The translations under genes were made by a program, and so were the position numbers. The notes under the pieces are model-generated. The model was not told the DNA's origin. It made no database searches and saw only the letters and a program-made list of their open reading frames with translations. 64,000 nucleotides of DNA, taken from NCBI RefSeq assembly GCF_001280565.1, contig NZ_LGRO01000001.1, positions 2,542,001 to 2,606,000 of the forward strand, read 5' to 3'. Of the stretch, positions 41,471 to 49,783 are shown one piece after another; the first letter of the stretch is position 1; every line of letters starts with the position of its first letter. The stretch is from Sulfobacillus thermosulfidooxidans (lineage in GTDB: Bacteria; Bacillota; Sulfobacillia; Sulfobacillales; Sulfobacillaceae).

Positions 41471-42445
41471 ATGGCCAATCCAGAACAGCCATCGTGGGCT
41501 TCACAAATTTCTCCAGATAAGCATCTCCAAGATTCGTTGACCTCACGCCGGCAGTTCCTGCGCCAGTTTGTTGGGGCGTCTTTTTGGGTTGCGGGAGGCA
41601 TGTGGATGCGTGACAAAGTGTTTGCGACTTCGACAGGTCCTTCAAAACCTCTTCGATTTGTGCAGTTATCCGATACCCATATTGGCTATCAAGGAGATGC
41701 TAACCGCGATATCTTGGGATCTTTGGCGATTGCCTTAGGTGCCATTGCCCTGTTGGATCCGAAGCCAGATTTTATTGTGGTGACAGGGGATCTCACGCAG
41801 GGCACAAGTCAAGAAAGCGAACGGTTGAAAAGATTTCAGACATTCCGCAGGCATCTGTTATCGTTACATATCCCAATCTATACGGTAGCGGGTGAACATG
41901 ATGCCTTAATGGATCAGGGGAAAACTTATGAAAAAGTGATGGGGCCGTTGTATTATGATTTTCGCCTAAACGGTGTGCAATTTTTTGCCTTAGACAATGT
42001 TTCCCGGGGATTCTTCGTGGGAGAAAAGCAGCGCCGTTGGCTTAAACAGCGTCTGGAACAGGCCAATCCCCTGGCACCGACGGTGATTTTTTGTCATGCA
42101 CCCCTGTATGATGTGTTTAGTCCCTGGAACTGGTACACCTATGATGCCCGGGAAGTCCTGCATTTGTTTGCTCATTTTCACGACTTATCGGTTTTCTTTG
42201 GTCATGTTCATCAACTGCTTAGGCATCAAGCGCCCTCCATCACCCAATATGGGGCCATGCCCACATCCTGGCCCTTGCCGGAACCAGGATTTTTGACGAC
42301 TTTGGAGCGCTGGCCCCAAAGTACCTCAGATCCCTATATGGGACTCGGGTTTCGGATTGTCGACATGAAAAACTCAGGCATGGTGGAAATCCAAAATGTC
42401 TGGCTGCAAGATGCTGTCAATTTGAGGAGGCGTTCGTCACCGTGA
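41471..42445 (+). CDS. Tat-exported metallophosphoesterase
   Basis: This 324-residue calcineurin-like phosphoesterase has an N-terminal twin-arginine signal (TSRRQFLRQFVGASFWVAGG). The metal motifs follow: QLSDTHIGY, VVTGDLTQ, GEHDA, FCHAPLYD and FFGHVHQ. The third motif has Glu where GNHD has Asn, a variation also seen in other exported members. It probably folds with its metals inside the cell and acts outside. ATG 41471 is better spaced from GGGAGGG than 41465. The stop overlaps the cytochrome c start (GTGA). Confidence 0.9.
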   Translation: MANPEQPSWASQISPDKHLQDSLTSRRQFLRQFVGASFWVAGGMWMRDKVFATSTGPSKPLRFVQLSDTHIGYQGDANRDILGSLAIALGAIALLDPKPDFIVVTGDLTQGTSQESERLKRFQTFRRHLLSLHIPIYTVAGEHDALMDQGKTYEKVMGPLYYDFRLNGVQFFALDNVSRGFFVGEKQRRWLKQRLEQANPLAPTVIFCHAPLYDVFSPWNWYTYDAREVLHLFAHFHDLSVFFGHVHQLLRHQAPSITQYGAMPTSWPLPEPGFLTTLERWPQSTSDPYMGLGFRIVDMKNSGMVEIQNVWLQDAVNLRRRSSP

Positions 42446-42864
42446 GAAAGCTGTTGTTTTCGGTCGTGGTCCTAGCCGGAACATGGGCATTTATGGGCCC
42501 CGTTGCGGGGGCTTCCGTGCTGAATCCGTTTCGGCATTTTTTTGAGCATCATGAACCGGTGAAACCTCAAGTCCCCAAAGCGATTAAGCCGTCGTGGGCA
42601 TTAGGCCAAAAACTCTATGTCAGAGCCTGTGAATCATGTCATGGTCCTAAAGGAAATGGGGAAGGATTTTGGGGACTGCCCACCGGGGATAAAGCGCCGG
42701 CGCTCGATCACCTCAGCCCCAGCGAAAACACACCAGAATTTTTAACCCGAATGATTGCCCAAGGAAAAGGCATGATGCCTGAGTGGTCTTTGGTGCTCAA
42801 CCGGGTGCAGATCGAAAGCCTGGTCCAATATCTCCGGTCCCTCAACACCCAGGACATCCATTAG
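42442..42864 (+). CDS. Small exported cytochrome c
   Basis: This 140-residue protein has a signal peptide (MRKLLFSVVVLAGTWAFMGPVAGA) and one class I heme site: CESCH (Cys63, Cys66, His67) with Met111 or Met112 in GKGMMPEW as the axial ligand. GTG 42442 overlaps the phosphoesterase stop by four bases, so the two are coupled. It could carry electrons between exported reductants and the terminal oxidase. The stop shares bases with the converging gene at 42861. Confidence 0.93.
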   Translation: MRKLLFSVVVLAGTWAFMGPVAGASVLNPFRHFFEHHEPVKPQVPKAIKPSWALGQKLYVRACESCHGPKGNGEGFWGLPTGDKAPALDHLSPSENTPEFLTRMIAQGKGMMPEWSLVLNRVQIESLVQYLRSLNTQDIH

Positions 42865-42873
42865 TCCTGGGTG
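42846..42873. terminator. Perfect hairpin spanning two converging stop codons
   Basis: CACCCAGGA (42846-42854) pairs with TCCTGGGTG (42865-42873). The loop contains both stop codons. There is no T run, but the symmetric dyad may stop transcription or protect both mRNAs. Confidence 0.6.
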
Positions 42874-43091
42874 GAAGAGGACGAAGCCGGAGGAGAAGCA
42901 TTCACCGTCAGGGCTAAGGAACCGTCATGCAAATCATGGACAATACAATTGGTTATACGGGATAGCCACATGGCAATACGGTCACGTTCTGCTACATCAT
43001 CAGCAAAGAAAATAGGCGCCATTCCTCCGCCAATAGCTTTACGGTTGACGGTGACGACGGCAAACATCACAGGTTGTGGGGCATCAGCCAA
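42861..43091 (-). CDS. Small conserved-looking hypothetical protein
   Basis: This 76-residue protein begins MADAPQPVMFAVVTVNRKAIG from a TTG placed eight bases after AGGAGG; the GTG at 43100 would lie in that site. The middle holds GGMAPIFFADDVAERDRIAMWLS, then LHDGSLALTV and a Ser-rich tail. The strong ribosome site argues for a real gene. I do not recognise the family. It converges on the cytochrome c gene. Confidence 0.6.
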   Translation of the reverse strand: MADAPQPVMFAVVTVNRKAIGGGMAPIFFADDVAERDRIAMWLSRITNCIVHDLHDGSLALTVNASPPASSSSTQD

Positions 43092-43378
43092 TGGGTTCAC
43101 CTCCTATGCATCTGAATTTTTTGTGTGAAGAGTCGTGTTCTCAACTATTCTTGTTCAATCTCGCCATCTCGTTGAAGAGTTTGCCGAATTCCTTGGTCAT
43201 TGGTAGGAATCCAGAAAAATCCTCGCGCGAAGATTTTGCGAAAAAATACTTTTGCTGGCATTTAGACATAGTTCTCTCCCATTTGTGAAGAAATATGCTA
43301 ACATGCCAAAGAAGAAGTTTAATGGATAGCAATGACAAAGTGGGTAGAGTCCTACCTAACCAAGTCTAGGAGAGAGCC

Positions 43379-43966
43379 ATGGGCTATTCGGATGACGTCG
43401 ATCATTGCTCCGATGAAGAACTGATACTGCGCATTCAACGGCAGGACGATAAGGCATTTGAGCAACTTTATAACCGGTATGCCTCACGCGTTCTGGGATT
43501 GATTCGGCGCGTAATTTTTGATGCTAATGAATCCGAAGATGTGTTACAGATCGTATTTTTAAGTATATGGCAGAAGTGTCATCAATACGAGCGAGAGCGG
43601 GGAAGTGTTCAAGCTTTTATCTTCCAAATTGCTAAAACGCGAATGATTGATTATCTGCGTAGCCACCGACATCATGATGACGTGTTAGTGGATATGGAAG
43701 AAGAGGATCGCCAGCCCGATCCCATCGAACTGGATCAAGTGAGTCATGTCGTGGTGGATGATTTGTTAAAGGCTTTAAGCGCGGATGAAAGACGGGCTTT
43801 AGAACTGACAGTTTATGGGGGATTTACTCAGCAGGAAATCGCCAAGTTATTGCATAAGCCAGCAGGCACGGTAAAAAGCTGGATTCGACGAGGACTCATC
43901 AAACTCAAGCGAATCGTTACCGAGACCGCTAATGAAGGAGGGGAGGGAGAAAAATGGCACATTTAA
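43379..43966 (+). CDS. ECF-type RNA polymerase sigma factor
   Basis: This 195-residue sigma-70 family protein has region 2 (QDDKAFEQLYNRYASRVLGLIRR, DVLQIVFLSIWQK, IFQIAKTRMIDYLRSHR) and region 4 (LSADERRALELTVYGGFTQQEIAKLLHKPAGTVKSWIRRGLIKLK). It lacks regions 1 and 3, as ECF factors do. It overlaps the anti-sigma gene by 13 bases, the standard pairing; the SigK/RskA-like type is suggested by the partner. Confidence 0.94.
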   Translation: MGYSDDVDHCSDEELILRIQRQDDKAFEQLYNRYASRVLGLIRRVIFDANESEDVLQIVFLSIWQKCHQYERERGSVQAFIFQIAKTRMIDYLRSHRHHDDVLVDMEEEDRQPDPIELDQVSHVVVDDLLKALSADERRALELTVYGGFTQQEIAKLLHKPAGTVKSWIRRGLIKLKRIVTETANEGGEGEKWHI

Positions 43967-44580
43967 ATGACGAAGAATTGCTAGCATCCTGGCGCCGGTA
44001 TGGAGATGGATTAGATCATATCAACTCCTGTCCTGTTTGTCAGGCGCGGCGCCGTGCCCTTTTGACCGTTGTGACATCGGTGTTGCCAGAACCCACCCAA
44101 GAACCCTCCCTCACCGCCACTCAAATTTTATCGCGCCTGGCGTCACGCGAACAAACCCTCAAGGTGATTTCGCGCCGGCGAATTGCTGGAGTGGCCGTAG
44201 CCTTGATGTTGTCATCGTTGGCCTTACTCTCCCCTTCTTTACAACATCCCGTTTTGCCCGCTCCGGTGCAGATGGCATCCACCTCTCTTCCATTTGCCTC
44301 GAGCCGGATTATGGTGCAGTGGAGTCCTGGGCATAAAATGGGTAAGATTTTTGCATCCCAACTCAAAGTGATTCCCAATTCGGTATTAGAAGTCTGGTTA
44401 ATCAAAAACCGCAAGCACATACCAGTAGCCATTATTCCGTTATCGAGCCATGAGGAAACGGTGATGTTTGCTGTACCCGAAAAAGCCCGAAATGCCGGGG
44501 CCATTGGCATCACCTTAGAACATTCGCCCAATATGCCCAAACCCACAGGGCCCAGGGTTTTCTATCATAAGTTTCATTAA
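43954..44580 (+). CDS. Membrane anti-sigma factor with zinc-binding N-terminus and RskA-like C-terminus
   Basis: This 208-residue protein has an N-terminal HINSCPVC site (His22, Cys26, Cys29), a ZAS-like zinc motif that holds the sigma factor, one helix at about residues 78-95, and an external domain. The latter resembles RskA: LEVWLIKNRKHIPVAIIPL and GAIGITLEHSPNMPKPTGPRVF. Release probably occurs by proteolysis or zinc oxidation. The overlapping sigma gene confirms the pairing. AGGAGGGGAGGG precedes ATG. Confidence 0.9.
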   Translation: MAHLNDEELLASWRRYGDGLDHINSCPVCQARRRALLTVVTSVLPEPTQEPSLTATQILSRLASREQTLKVISRRRIAGVAVALMLSSLALLSPSLQHPVLPAPVQMASTSLPFASSRIMVQWSPGHKMGKIFASQLKVIPNSVLEVWLIKNRKHIPVAIIPLSSHEETVMFAVPEKARNAGAIGITLEHSPNMPKPTGPRVFYHKFH

Positions 44581-44789
44581 TGACCATGCCTCAGATGGGA
44601 TATTTTTACAGAAAGATCTTTCAAATAGTTTAAGGCGTTTTTGCCTGAACTATAATTCTTAGCCGCTACTGATAAGGCCAGACAAATATTTCCCTAGATT
44701 TTTAGGTGGGATTAGCCGTAACCTAATGATGAATCTTGGCGTTATGCCAGGGATAAGAGATTTTGAGTGAATCTAGGGGAGTATAAGCG

Positions 44790-46097
44790 ATGAAAGTCCA
44801 AATAGCGCTGGTTTCGCTGGCTGCGGTGGTGACGACCGGAGCCTTGGTGACATTGGTTGGTCGTCCATATTTCGGATCGGCTTTAGCTAAAAGTTCGCCG
44901 GCCGCATCCACAACCGTTCTATCCAAAACTCATGGGGTGCCCAAACGGCCGGTGCATTCTAAAGCCGCATCAAACCCGACGATGAGTCTTTCGACGACGA
45001 CCATTACCACAACCACCACGCCCGTATTTGCTGGCACCCAGGTTCAGATCCTGGCGGGAAACCAAGCACCTAGCATATTGCCGCTTGACTATCCTCTAAG
45101 CTTAAATCCCATCGCATTTTACCAACCCAGAGTCTATACGCTAGCATTTCAGCTGCAAGCCCTCCTGCAAGGACATCATGTTATCCTCCAGCTTTTTCAA
45201 GGTCCTGGAAATGTGATCATTGCAGCATCGTGGGATCATCACATTACGGGAACTTATGTGGCTAACGGGACAGTGCAACTGACGAATTTGAGCGGAAATA
45301 ATGTCTATTTTTCTATCTTGGGCAGTCAACATACGACATGGCTCACCGCGAACTTGATGACGGGTCAAATGACGACATCGCAAGTTATGCCCTTAGCCGC
45401 GGAACTCTCCCCGTATATTGGAGGCATTCCGACCTTATATGCGGTTCCAGAAATTAATCCGGGCCCGCCTTCTTCACCAGCTGGGAATTTTGCTCCGTTA
45501 CCGGCGTCCGCGCCCTTAATCGAGCAATGCCTCAGGGAAGCCAATACGCTTTTTAATACCCAGGTTCCATTAAATGCCGTCATCCTTAATCAACGAGGCA
45601 ACCATTTACATTTGGTTCATGTGACAGGCGGAAGGTGGCGCGTCGTCCGGTTTCGGGTAAATGCCGAAGGGATTCCTATCCCCGAAGAGGTCATCACGTC
45701 GTGGCAAGGACAAATCTTGACCTATCATATTGGGATCAATGCTCAAGGCCAGGCCGTGAATGTGGCGTTATCCGAAACCCAAATTCAGCATTTGACCCAA
45801 TTTGCCAAGAGCCTTACTTATACCGCTATGGATAGCCAAACAGGGGCTTTAGTCTCTTTACCGATTAATTTAAGTGGGTATGAGACGCTTTATCCCGGAG
45901 CACCCAAAATCATTGTGGAACAAGGGCAACAAACGTTGTTAGCTTTGACCTATCAAGCCCCGGATCAGCAACACACCGTATATTTACCCATTGGCTGGTA
46001 TTGGTGGAAAAACGGGCCGCAGGTCGTGAATTTGCCGACTTCACCTAGCTCTTCCTCGTCTTCGCCAACCTCATCGCCGTCCTCGAGCCCGTCATAA
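44790..46097 (+). CDS. Exported Thr/Ser-rich hypothetical protein
   Basis: This 435-residue protein has an N-terminal signal (MKVQIALVSLAAVVTTGALVTLVG), a Ser/Thr-rich linker with TTTITTTTT, a beta-rich body, and a Ser/Pro tail (SSSSSSPTSSPSSSPS). No lipobox or sortase motif is visible, so release or loose wall attachment is likely. It follows the sigma/anti-sigma pair on the same strand after a 209-base gap and might be a target. The family is not recognised. Confidence 0.7.
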   Translation: MKVQIALVSLAAVVTTGALVTLVGRPYFGSALAKSSPAASTTVLSKTHGVPKRPVHSKAASNPTMSLSTTTITTTTTPVFAGTQVQILAGNQAPSILPLDYPLSLNPIAFYQPRVYTLAFQLQALLQGHHVILQLFQGPGNVIIAASWDHHITGTYVANGTVQLTNLSGNNVYFSILGSQHTTWLTANLMTGQMTTSQVMPLAAELSPYIGGIPTLYAVPEINPGPPSSPAGNFAPLPASAPLIEQCLREANTLFNTQVPLNAVILNQRGNHLHLVHVTGGRWRVVRFRVNAEGIPIPEEVITSWQGQILTYHIGINAQGQAVNVALSETQIQHLTQFAKSLTYTAMDSQTGALVSLPINLSGYETLYPGAPKIIVEQGQQTLLALTYQAPDQQHTVYLPIGWYWWKNGPQVVNLPTSPSSSSSSPTSSPSSSPS

Positions 46098-46108
46098 GGG
46101 AAAAGACC

Positions 46109-47152
46109 TTAAGCAGGCGGTGACGCCATAATATCTTGGGCCCAGACGGTTTGATCTTTGCCTTGGGATTTGGCCTGATATAACGCCTGATCGGCCCGGG
46201 CAATAATGTCCGCAAGAGGTTCGTGATCTTCGCGAGAGAGGGCAATGCCGCCACTTACGGTAATGGGCGTGGGATACCGTAGAGATAAATCTTTGAGTCG
46301 TTCATTGAGGCGCAAGAGTCGTTCGGAAATCACGCTGCGATCTAATTCTGCTGGCAGCAAAATCAGAAATTCCTCACCCCCATAGCGTGCCGTTATTTCC
46401 CCGGCTCGAAATAACTGCCGGATTAGACGCCCTAAATCCCGCAAAACCATATCCCCCATCAAATGCCCAAAGCGGTCATTAATTTGCTTAAAATTGTCTA
46501 GGTCGAGCAGAACCACCCACCACCGGGAGTTTGTGTGCTGGCGGTAGGTTTGCAGGAGCTGGCGGCGGTTAAACAGCCCGGTGAGATAATCAGTGCCGGC
46601 TAGACTTTCATATAGTCCCATTTGACGGCGCAAGAAATATGACAAAATGGTCACTAATGGATAAAACGGGGCGATAAAGAGACTTGAGGGAATTTCCTCG
46701 GGAATAACCGGTGTCACGAACGTTGTGATGATATAACCCAAACCTAACGCTCCGCTAACGATCAAGGCTTGAATAAAAGGCAGAGACCACACAGCTTCCC
46801 AGGTGATGATAACCGATAATAAGGGCACTGATACGGGAAGCCATTTCCACCAGTACATATTGATAATCATGATCAGGGCATCGACATATACCAGCCATTT
46901 GGGGGTTCGGCATGTTGAGCGAATGACGGTCCGAATCGGCAGATACAATAGCCAGACGCCTAAAGACCACAGGGCATCCAGACGAAAAGGCATAAACACC
47001 GGGCGATTCCAATAGATGATTGTGATGATGAACGTGAGGGCCAAATACAACCACCGTGCATCATCTGCGAAAATGCGTGGATCATGTTCATAACGTCTTA
47101 AGAGACGAATCGGGGGTGTCTGATCATTCATTTGTGATAACTTCGCGGTCAT
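46109..47152 (-). CDS. Membrane diguanylate cyclase
   Basis: This 347-residue protein has about six membrane helices and a GGDEF domain: TDYLTGLFNRRQLL, LLDLDNFKQINDRFGHLMGD, and RYGGEEFLILLP (active GGEEF), then GGIALSREDHEPLADIIARADQALYQAKSQGK. It should make cyclic di-GMP. The inhibitory RxxD site five residues before the motif reads RAGE, so product inhibition may be weakened. Start 47152 follows AAAGGATC. It runs 91 bases downstream of the glycosyltransferase gene on the same strand. Confidence 0.93.
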   Translation of the reverse strand: MTAKLSQMNDQTPPIRLLRRYEHDPRIFADDARWLYLALTFIITIIYWNRPVFMPFRLDALWSLGVWLLYLPIRTVIRSTCRTPKWLVYVDALIMIINMYWWKWLPVSVPLLSVIITWEAVWSLPFIQALIVSGALGLGYIITTFVTPVIPEEIPSSLFIAPFYPLVTILSYFLRRQMGLYESLAGTDYLTGLFNRRQLLQTYRQHTNSRWWVVLLDLDNFKQINDRFGHLMGDMVLRDLGRLIRQLFRAGEITARYGGEEFLILLPAELDRSVISERLLRLNERLKDLSLRYPTPITVSGGIALSREDHEPLADIIARADQALYQAKSQGKDQTVWAQDIMASPPA

Positions 47153-47243
47153 TTTGCGGGATCCTTTTTTGCGCCGGTAGAATTTTTCCACGCAGACTTC
47201 ATATTCTGACACACAGGTCAATGTCTTTGTGAGCTTGTCCGGT

Positions 47244-47996
47244 TTAGGGACCGGGGATGCGCCATTTCGCAAACCAGGGATCGGTCATCATTTTGGCAAA
47301 GTTGGCGACAGGTACCGGACCTAAATGATGCTTGCTGCGCAATTTTCGCAATTCGGGAGCCATTTTGCATGGACGCGAGGATGTCGAGTCCGTGGAGAAA
47401 TAGTAGTTCGCGGTGATTTCTGGTAACCGAGTAATCGGCACGCCGCGTCGGCTGGCCCGCAAAATCCAGTCCCAATCACTGTAGGCTGGAATTTGCGTAT
47501 CAAAATATCCGACATCTTCAAATATAGTCCGGGTCGTGACGAGCGTAGAGGGAATCACCGGGCTAGTCTTGGTTAACATGGAGGGTTGATATTGAAACCG
47601 AAACGGCTCATGCCAGCCTTCTTGAACATGGTATAATTCCGCGTCGGTAAAGACAATGCCTTGAGTGGATTCTACTAAAGGAATCGTCAGGGCGAGATGA
47701 TTGGGTAGCCACTCATCATCGTCGTCCAAAAAGGCGATATATTGCCCAGAGGCAAAATGTAGGCCGACATTACGCGCCCCGGCCGCGCCTTGTCCCGGTA
47801 AAAGACCCAGCAAGTGCAGTTTAAAGGGATACGCGCCGAGTTCTTGGCGGGAAAAAGGAGCTTGTCCATCGCGAATCACAAAAACTTCGACGGCGGACAG
47901 GTACGAAGGATTCTGGGTAGCAATCGAGGTTAGAGCTCGTTTAATGGTGTGAGTGTGCACGGTCGGAATAATAACGGATATCTTCGAGTACGGCAT
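47244..47996 (-). CDS. Family 2 glycosyltransferase
   Basis: This 250-residue GT-A enzyme has SKISVIIPTVHTHTIKRALTSI, GAAGARNVGLHFASGQYIAFLDDDDEWLPNHL with the DDD metal site, and SDWDWILRASRRG as the acceptor ED-like region. It transfers a sugar to an unknown acceptor. Start 47996 follows GGAGATGG. A broken GT4-type fragment lies just upstream, which suggests a shrinking surface-sugar locus. Confidence 0.9.
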   Translation of the reverse strand: MPYSKISVIIPTVHTHTIKRALTSIATQNPSYLSAVEVFVIRDGQAPFSRQELGAYPFKLHLLGLLPGQGAAGARNVGLHFASGQYIAFLDDDDEWLPNHLALTIPLVESTQGIVFTDAELYHVQEGWHEPFRFQYQPSMLTKTSPVIPSTLVTTRTIFEDVGYFDTQIPAYSDWDWILRASRRGVPITRLPEITANYYFSTDSTSSRPCKMAPELRKLRSKHHLGPVPVANFAKMMTDPWFAKWRIPGP

Positions 47997-48068
47997 AGCC
48001 ATCTCCTTTTCTGATCCCGGTGTCTGACCAGCGCCATGTTCCTGAATATATTGTACTGTTTTCCTGGA

Positions 48069-48178
48069 TTATCCCGTCATCTCTTTTAGCATAACATTAC
48101 CATACTCTTTGGCTAAAACCTGCGGCAAGGTGGCGCCATGAAAATTCGTGGAATAGACCAACTAGGGCACGCTCGAAC
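48069..48178 (-). pseudogene. Frameshifted C-terminal remnant of a GT4-type glycosyltransferase
   Basis: On the minus strand one frame reads ERALVGLFHEFSWRHLAA and a second, shifted frame continues QVLAKEYGNVMLKEMTG followed by TAA (48069-48071). Together they resemble the FSWxxxAxxxLxxxY end of GT4 glycosyltransferases. The fragment lies between a J-domain gene and a GT2 gene. It is short, so coincidence cannot be excluded. Confidence 0.35.
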
Positions 48179-48179
48179 G

Positions 48180-48839
48180 TTAATCGGTAAAATCGCCGAG
48201 CTCTTTATTCCAACGACTAAGACCTTCATAGAGACTATAGAGGCCAGCCAACACCAGGCTATAGGGAATGAAAAGCCAGGCCATGCACCCAAAATAGCGG
48301 AGACGACGGAGTTCAATAATCCCTAATATCGCTAAATACCCTAATAGACTCCAAAGGAGGGTGGGAAAGGACCACGATAATAACTTGCTGATTGCAATCA
48401 ATATAAAGAGGAGGCCCCATTCGCGATATACACGCCGACGGAATTTGGCATTCACCCATTGGCGAAAATGGGTTGAACATAACGACAGGGAAAAACCGAT
48501 ACAAGATGGACATAAAGGCGATTGACATTTTGTGCAATACCTCACAACCGGACGGTGATGCATCCGGCACGACAGGGGTGGTGGTTCCTGATGAGAGGGT
48601 TCACGAGGATCCGGGGCATCTTCTTTGTTAATCTCAACAACAAAGCGATTTTTCATGACTTCGCTATAGGCCCAATTAATCCACTTCATGTGTTCTTCGT
48701 GGTCATGACGGGCGAGGGAATTCTTGGCATATAAATCGGGATGATGTTGTCTGACTTGGGTTAGATAAGCCTGGCGGATTTTTTGTTCATCGGTCGTTGG
48801 CCCAATGCCTAAAATTGTCCACGGATTTTTTTCCGTCAT
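48180..48839 (-). CDS. J-domain protein with B-box-like zinc finger and membrane helices
   Basis: Residues 5-65 of this 219-residue protein form a J-domain (WTILGIGPTTDEQKIRQAYL, HPD at 33-35), which stimulates DnaK. Residues 91-124 match the B-box zinc pattern exactly: Cys91, His94, Cys102, Cys105, Cys110, Cys113, Cys121, His124. The rest has two or three membrane helices and a short tail. It is not a canonical DnaJ, as the G/F and CxxCxGxG zinc parts are missing. It may recruit DnaK to a membrane target. No dnaK is nearby. Confidence 0.85.
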   Translation of the reverse strand: MTEKNPWTILGIGPTTDEQKIRQAYLTQVRQHHPDLYAKNSLARHDHEEHMKWINWAYSEVMKNRFVVEINKEDAPDPREPSHQEPPPLSCRMHHRPVVRYCTKCQSPLCPSCIGFSLSLCSTHFRQWVNAKFRRRVYREWGLLFILIAISKLLSWSFPTLLWSLLGYLAILGIIELRRLRYFGCMAWLFIPYSLVLAGLYSLYEGLSRWNKELGDFTD

Positions 48840-49034
48840 GGTCCCAAGAAACTCCTTTGTGCGGGTGCCTTTTAGGTTTAATCGTTTCTCTTAATGTACC
48901 CGGAATCTGGCTTATCTTTATGCGCCAAAGCCTTGAAATATCTCTGAAAGATAACGAGGGTGCCATGAAGAAAACCTCCGCACTCGGGTGCGAAGGTTAA
49001 CCTTCGGCAAGAGATCTGATATTCTCTAGGGAAT

Positions 49035-49604
49035 TTAAGGTTTCAAAGGGTTTTTGTAGGTCACATGACGGATTCCGACCCCATAGTGGTAAACCATAGT
49101 TCCCCCCAGGGAGCCTGTCCAGGTAATCATAATGACAGCTAACAAAAGAAATAGGGTGGATAAACCATTTGAGCGACCGCGTCCGGTATTCCAAAAAGAC
49201 CATGCTTGATTGCGGCCCATGGTGGGCGCGGGATAGCGTGAGAACAATCTCACCATAATCGCCAACAGAGCGAAAATTCCGGTGAGAACCGCATCACGTT
49301 GATGGGCACTGAGAAGGACCGAGGTGGTCGCATTCCAACGAACAAACTGTTCCGAAATGACCCCCATAGCCGCGGCAATGGCGCCAGCAATAAAGCCCAA
49401 AATGGTTAACCAAAAACTGGCCCGGTCAAAAAAACGGTCGGGAGTTTTGACGAACTTGCCCAAGATGTCAATGGCTAAGGCCAAGTACAATAAGGCGATG
49501 GGAAAATGGACAACCATGGGATGAATGGTATGAGGAAAGAGATGAATACCGATGCGAATCCATGTTCCAAGAAATGCGTTCCATAATCCAGCTATAAAAT
49601 GCAT
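49035..49604 (-). CDS. DUF2231-family membrane protein
   Basis: This 189-residue protein has about four helices and the family signature IHPMVVHFPIALLYLALAIDILG near residue 40, with histidines at the membrane edge. DUF2231 proteins may bind heme or metals and are of unknown function. Start 49604 follows GGAGGGGATC; a longer frame to 49649 has no ribosome site. Stands alone between two converging or diverging units. Confidence 0.8.
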   Translation of the reverse strand: MHFIAGLWNAFLGTWIRIGIHLFPHTIHPMVVHFPIALLYLALAIDILGKFVKTPDRFFDRASFWLTILGFIAGAIAAAMGVISEQFVRWNATTSVLLSAHQRDAVLTGIFALLAIMVRLFSRYPAPTMGRNQAWSFWNTGRGRSNGLSTLFLLLAVIMITWTGSLGGTMVYHYGVGIRHVTYKNPLKP

Positions 49605-49783
49605 GATCCCCTCCACACTGGTGCATTGTCGTTGAACATTAGTAAACACACTTACGATGAAAGGACGATGAGAATGTCGATTTTACGAAGTCATTGTCCA
49701 TAGTAATTTTGCTTAGAGCATTGTACACTACAAGCTAAGTGTAATGGATAACGGGAAGATTCTCAGGGATTTTGAGGTGAAGA

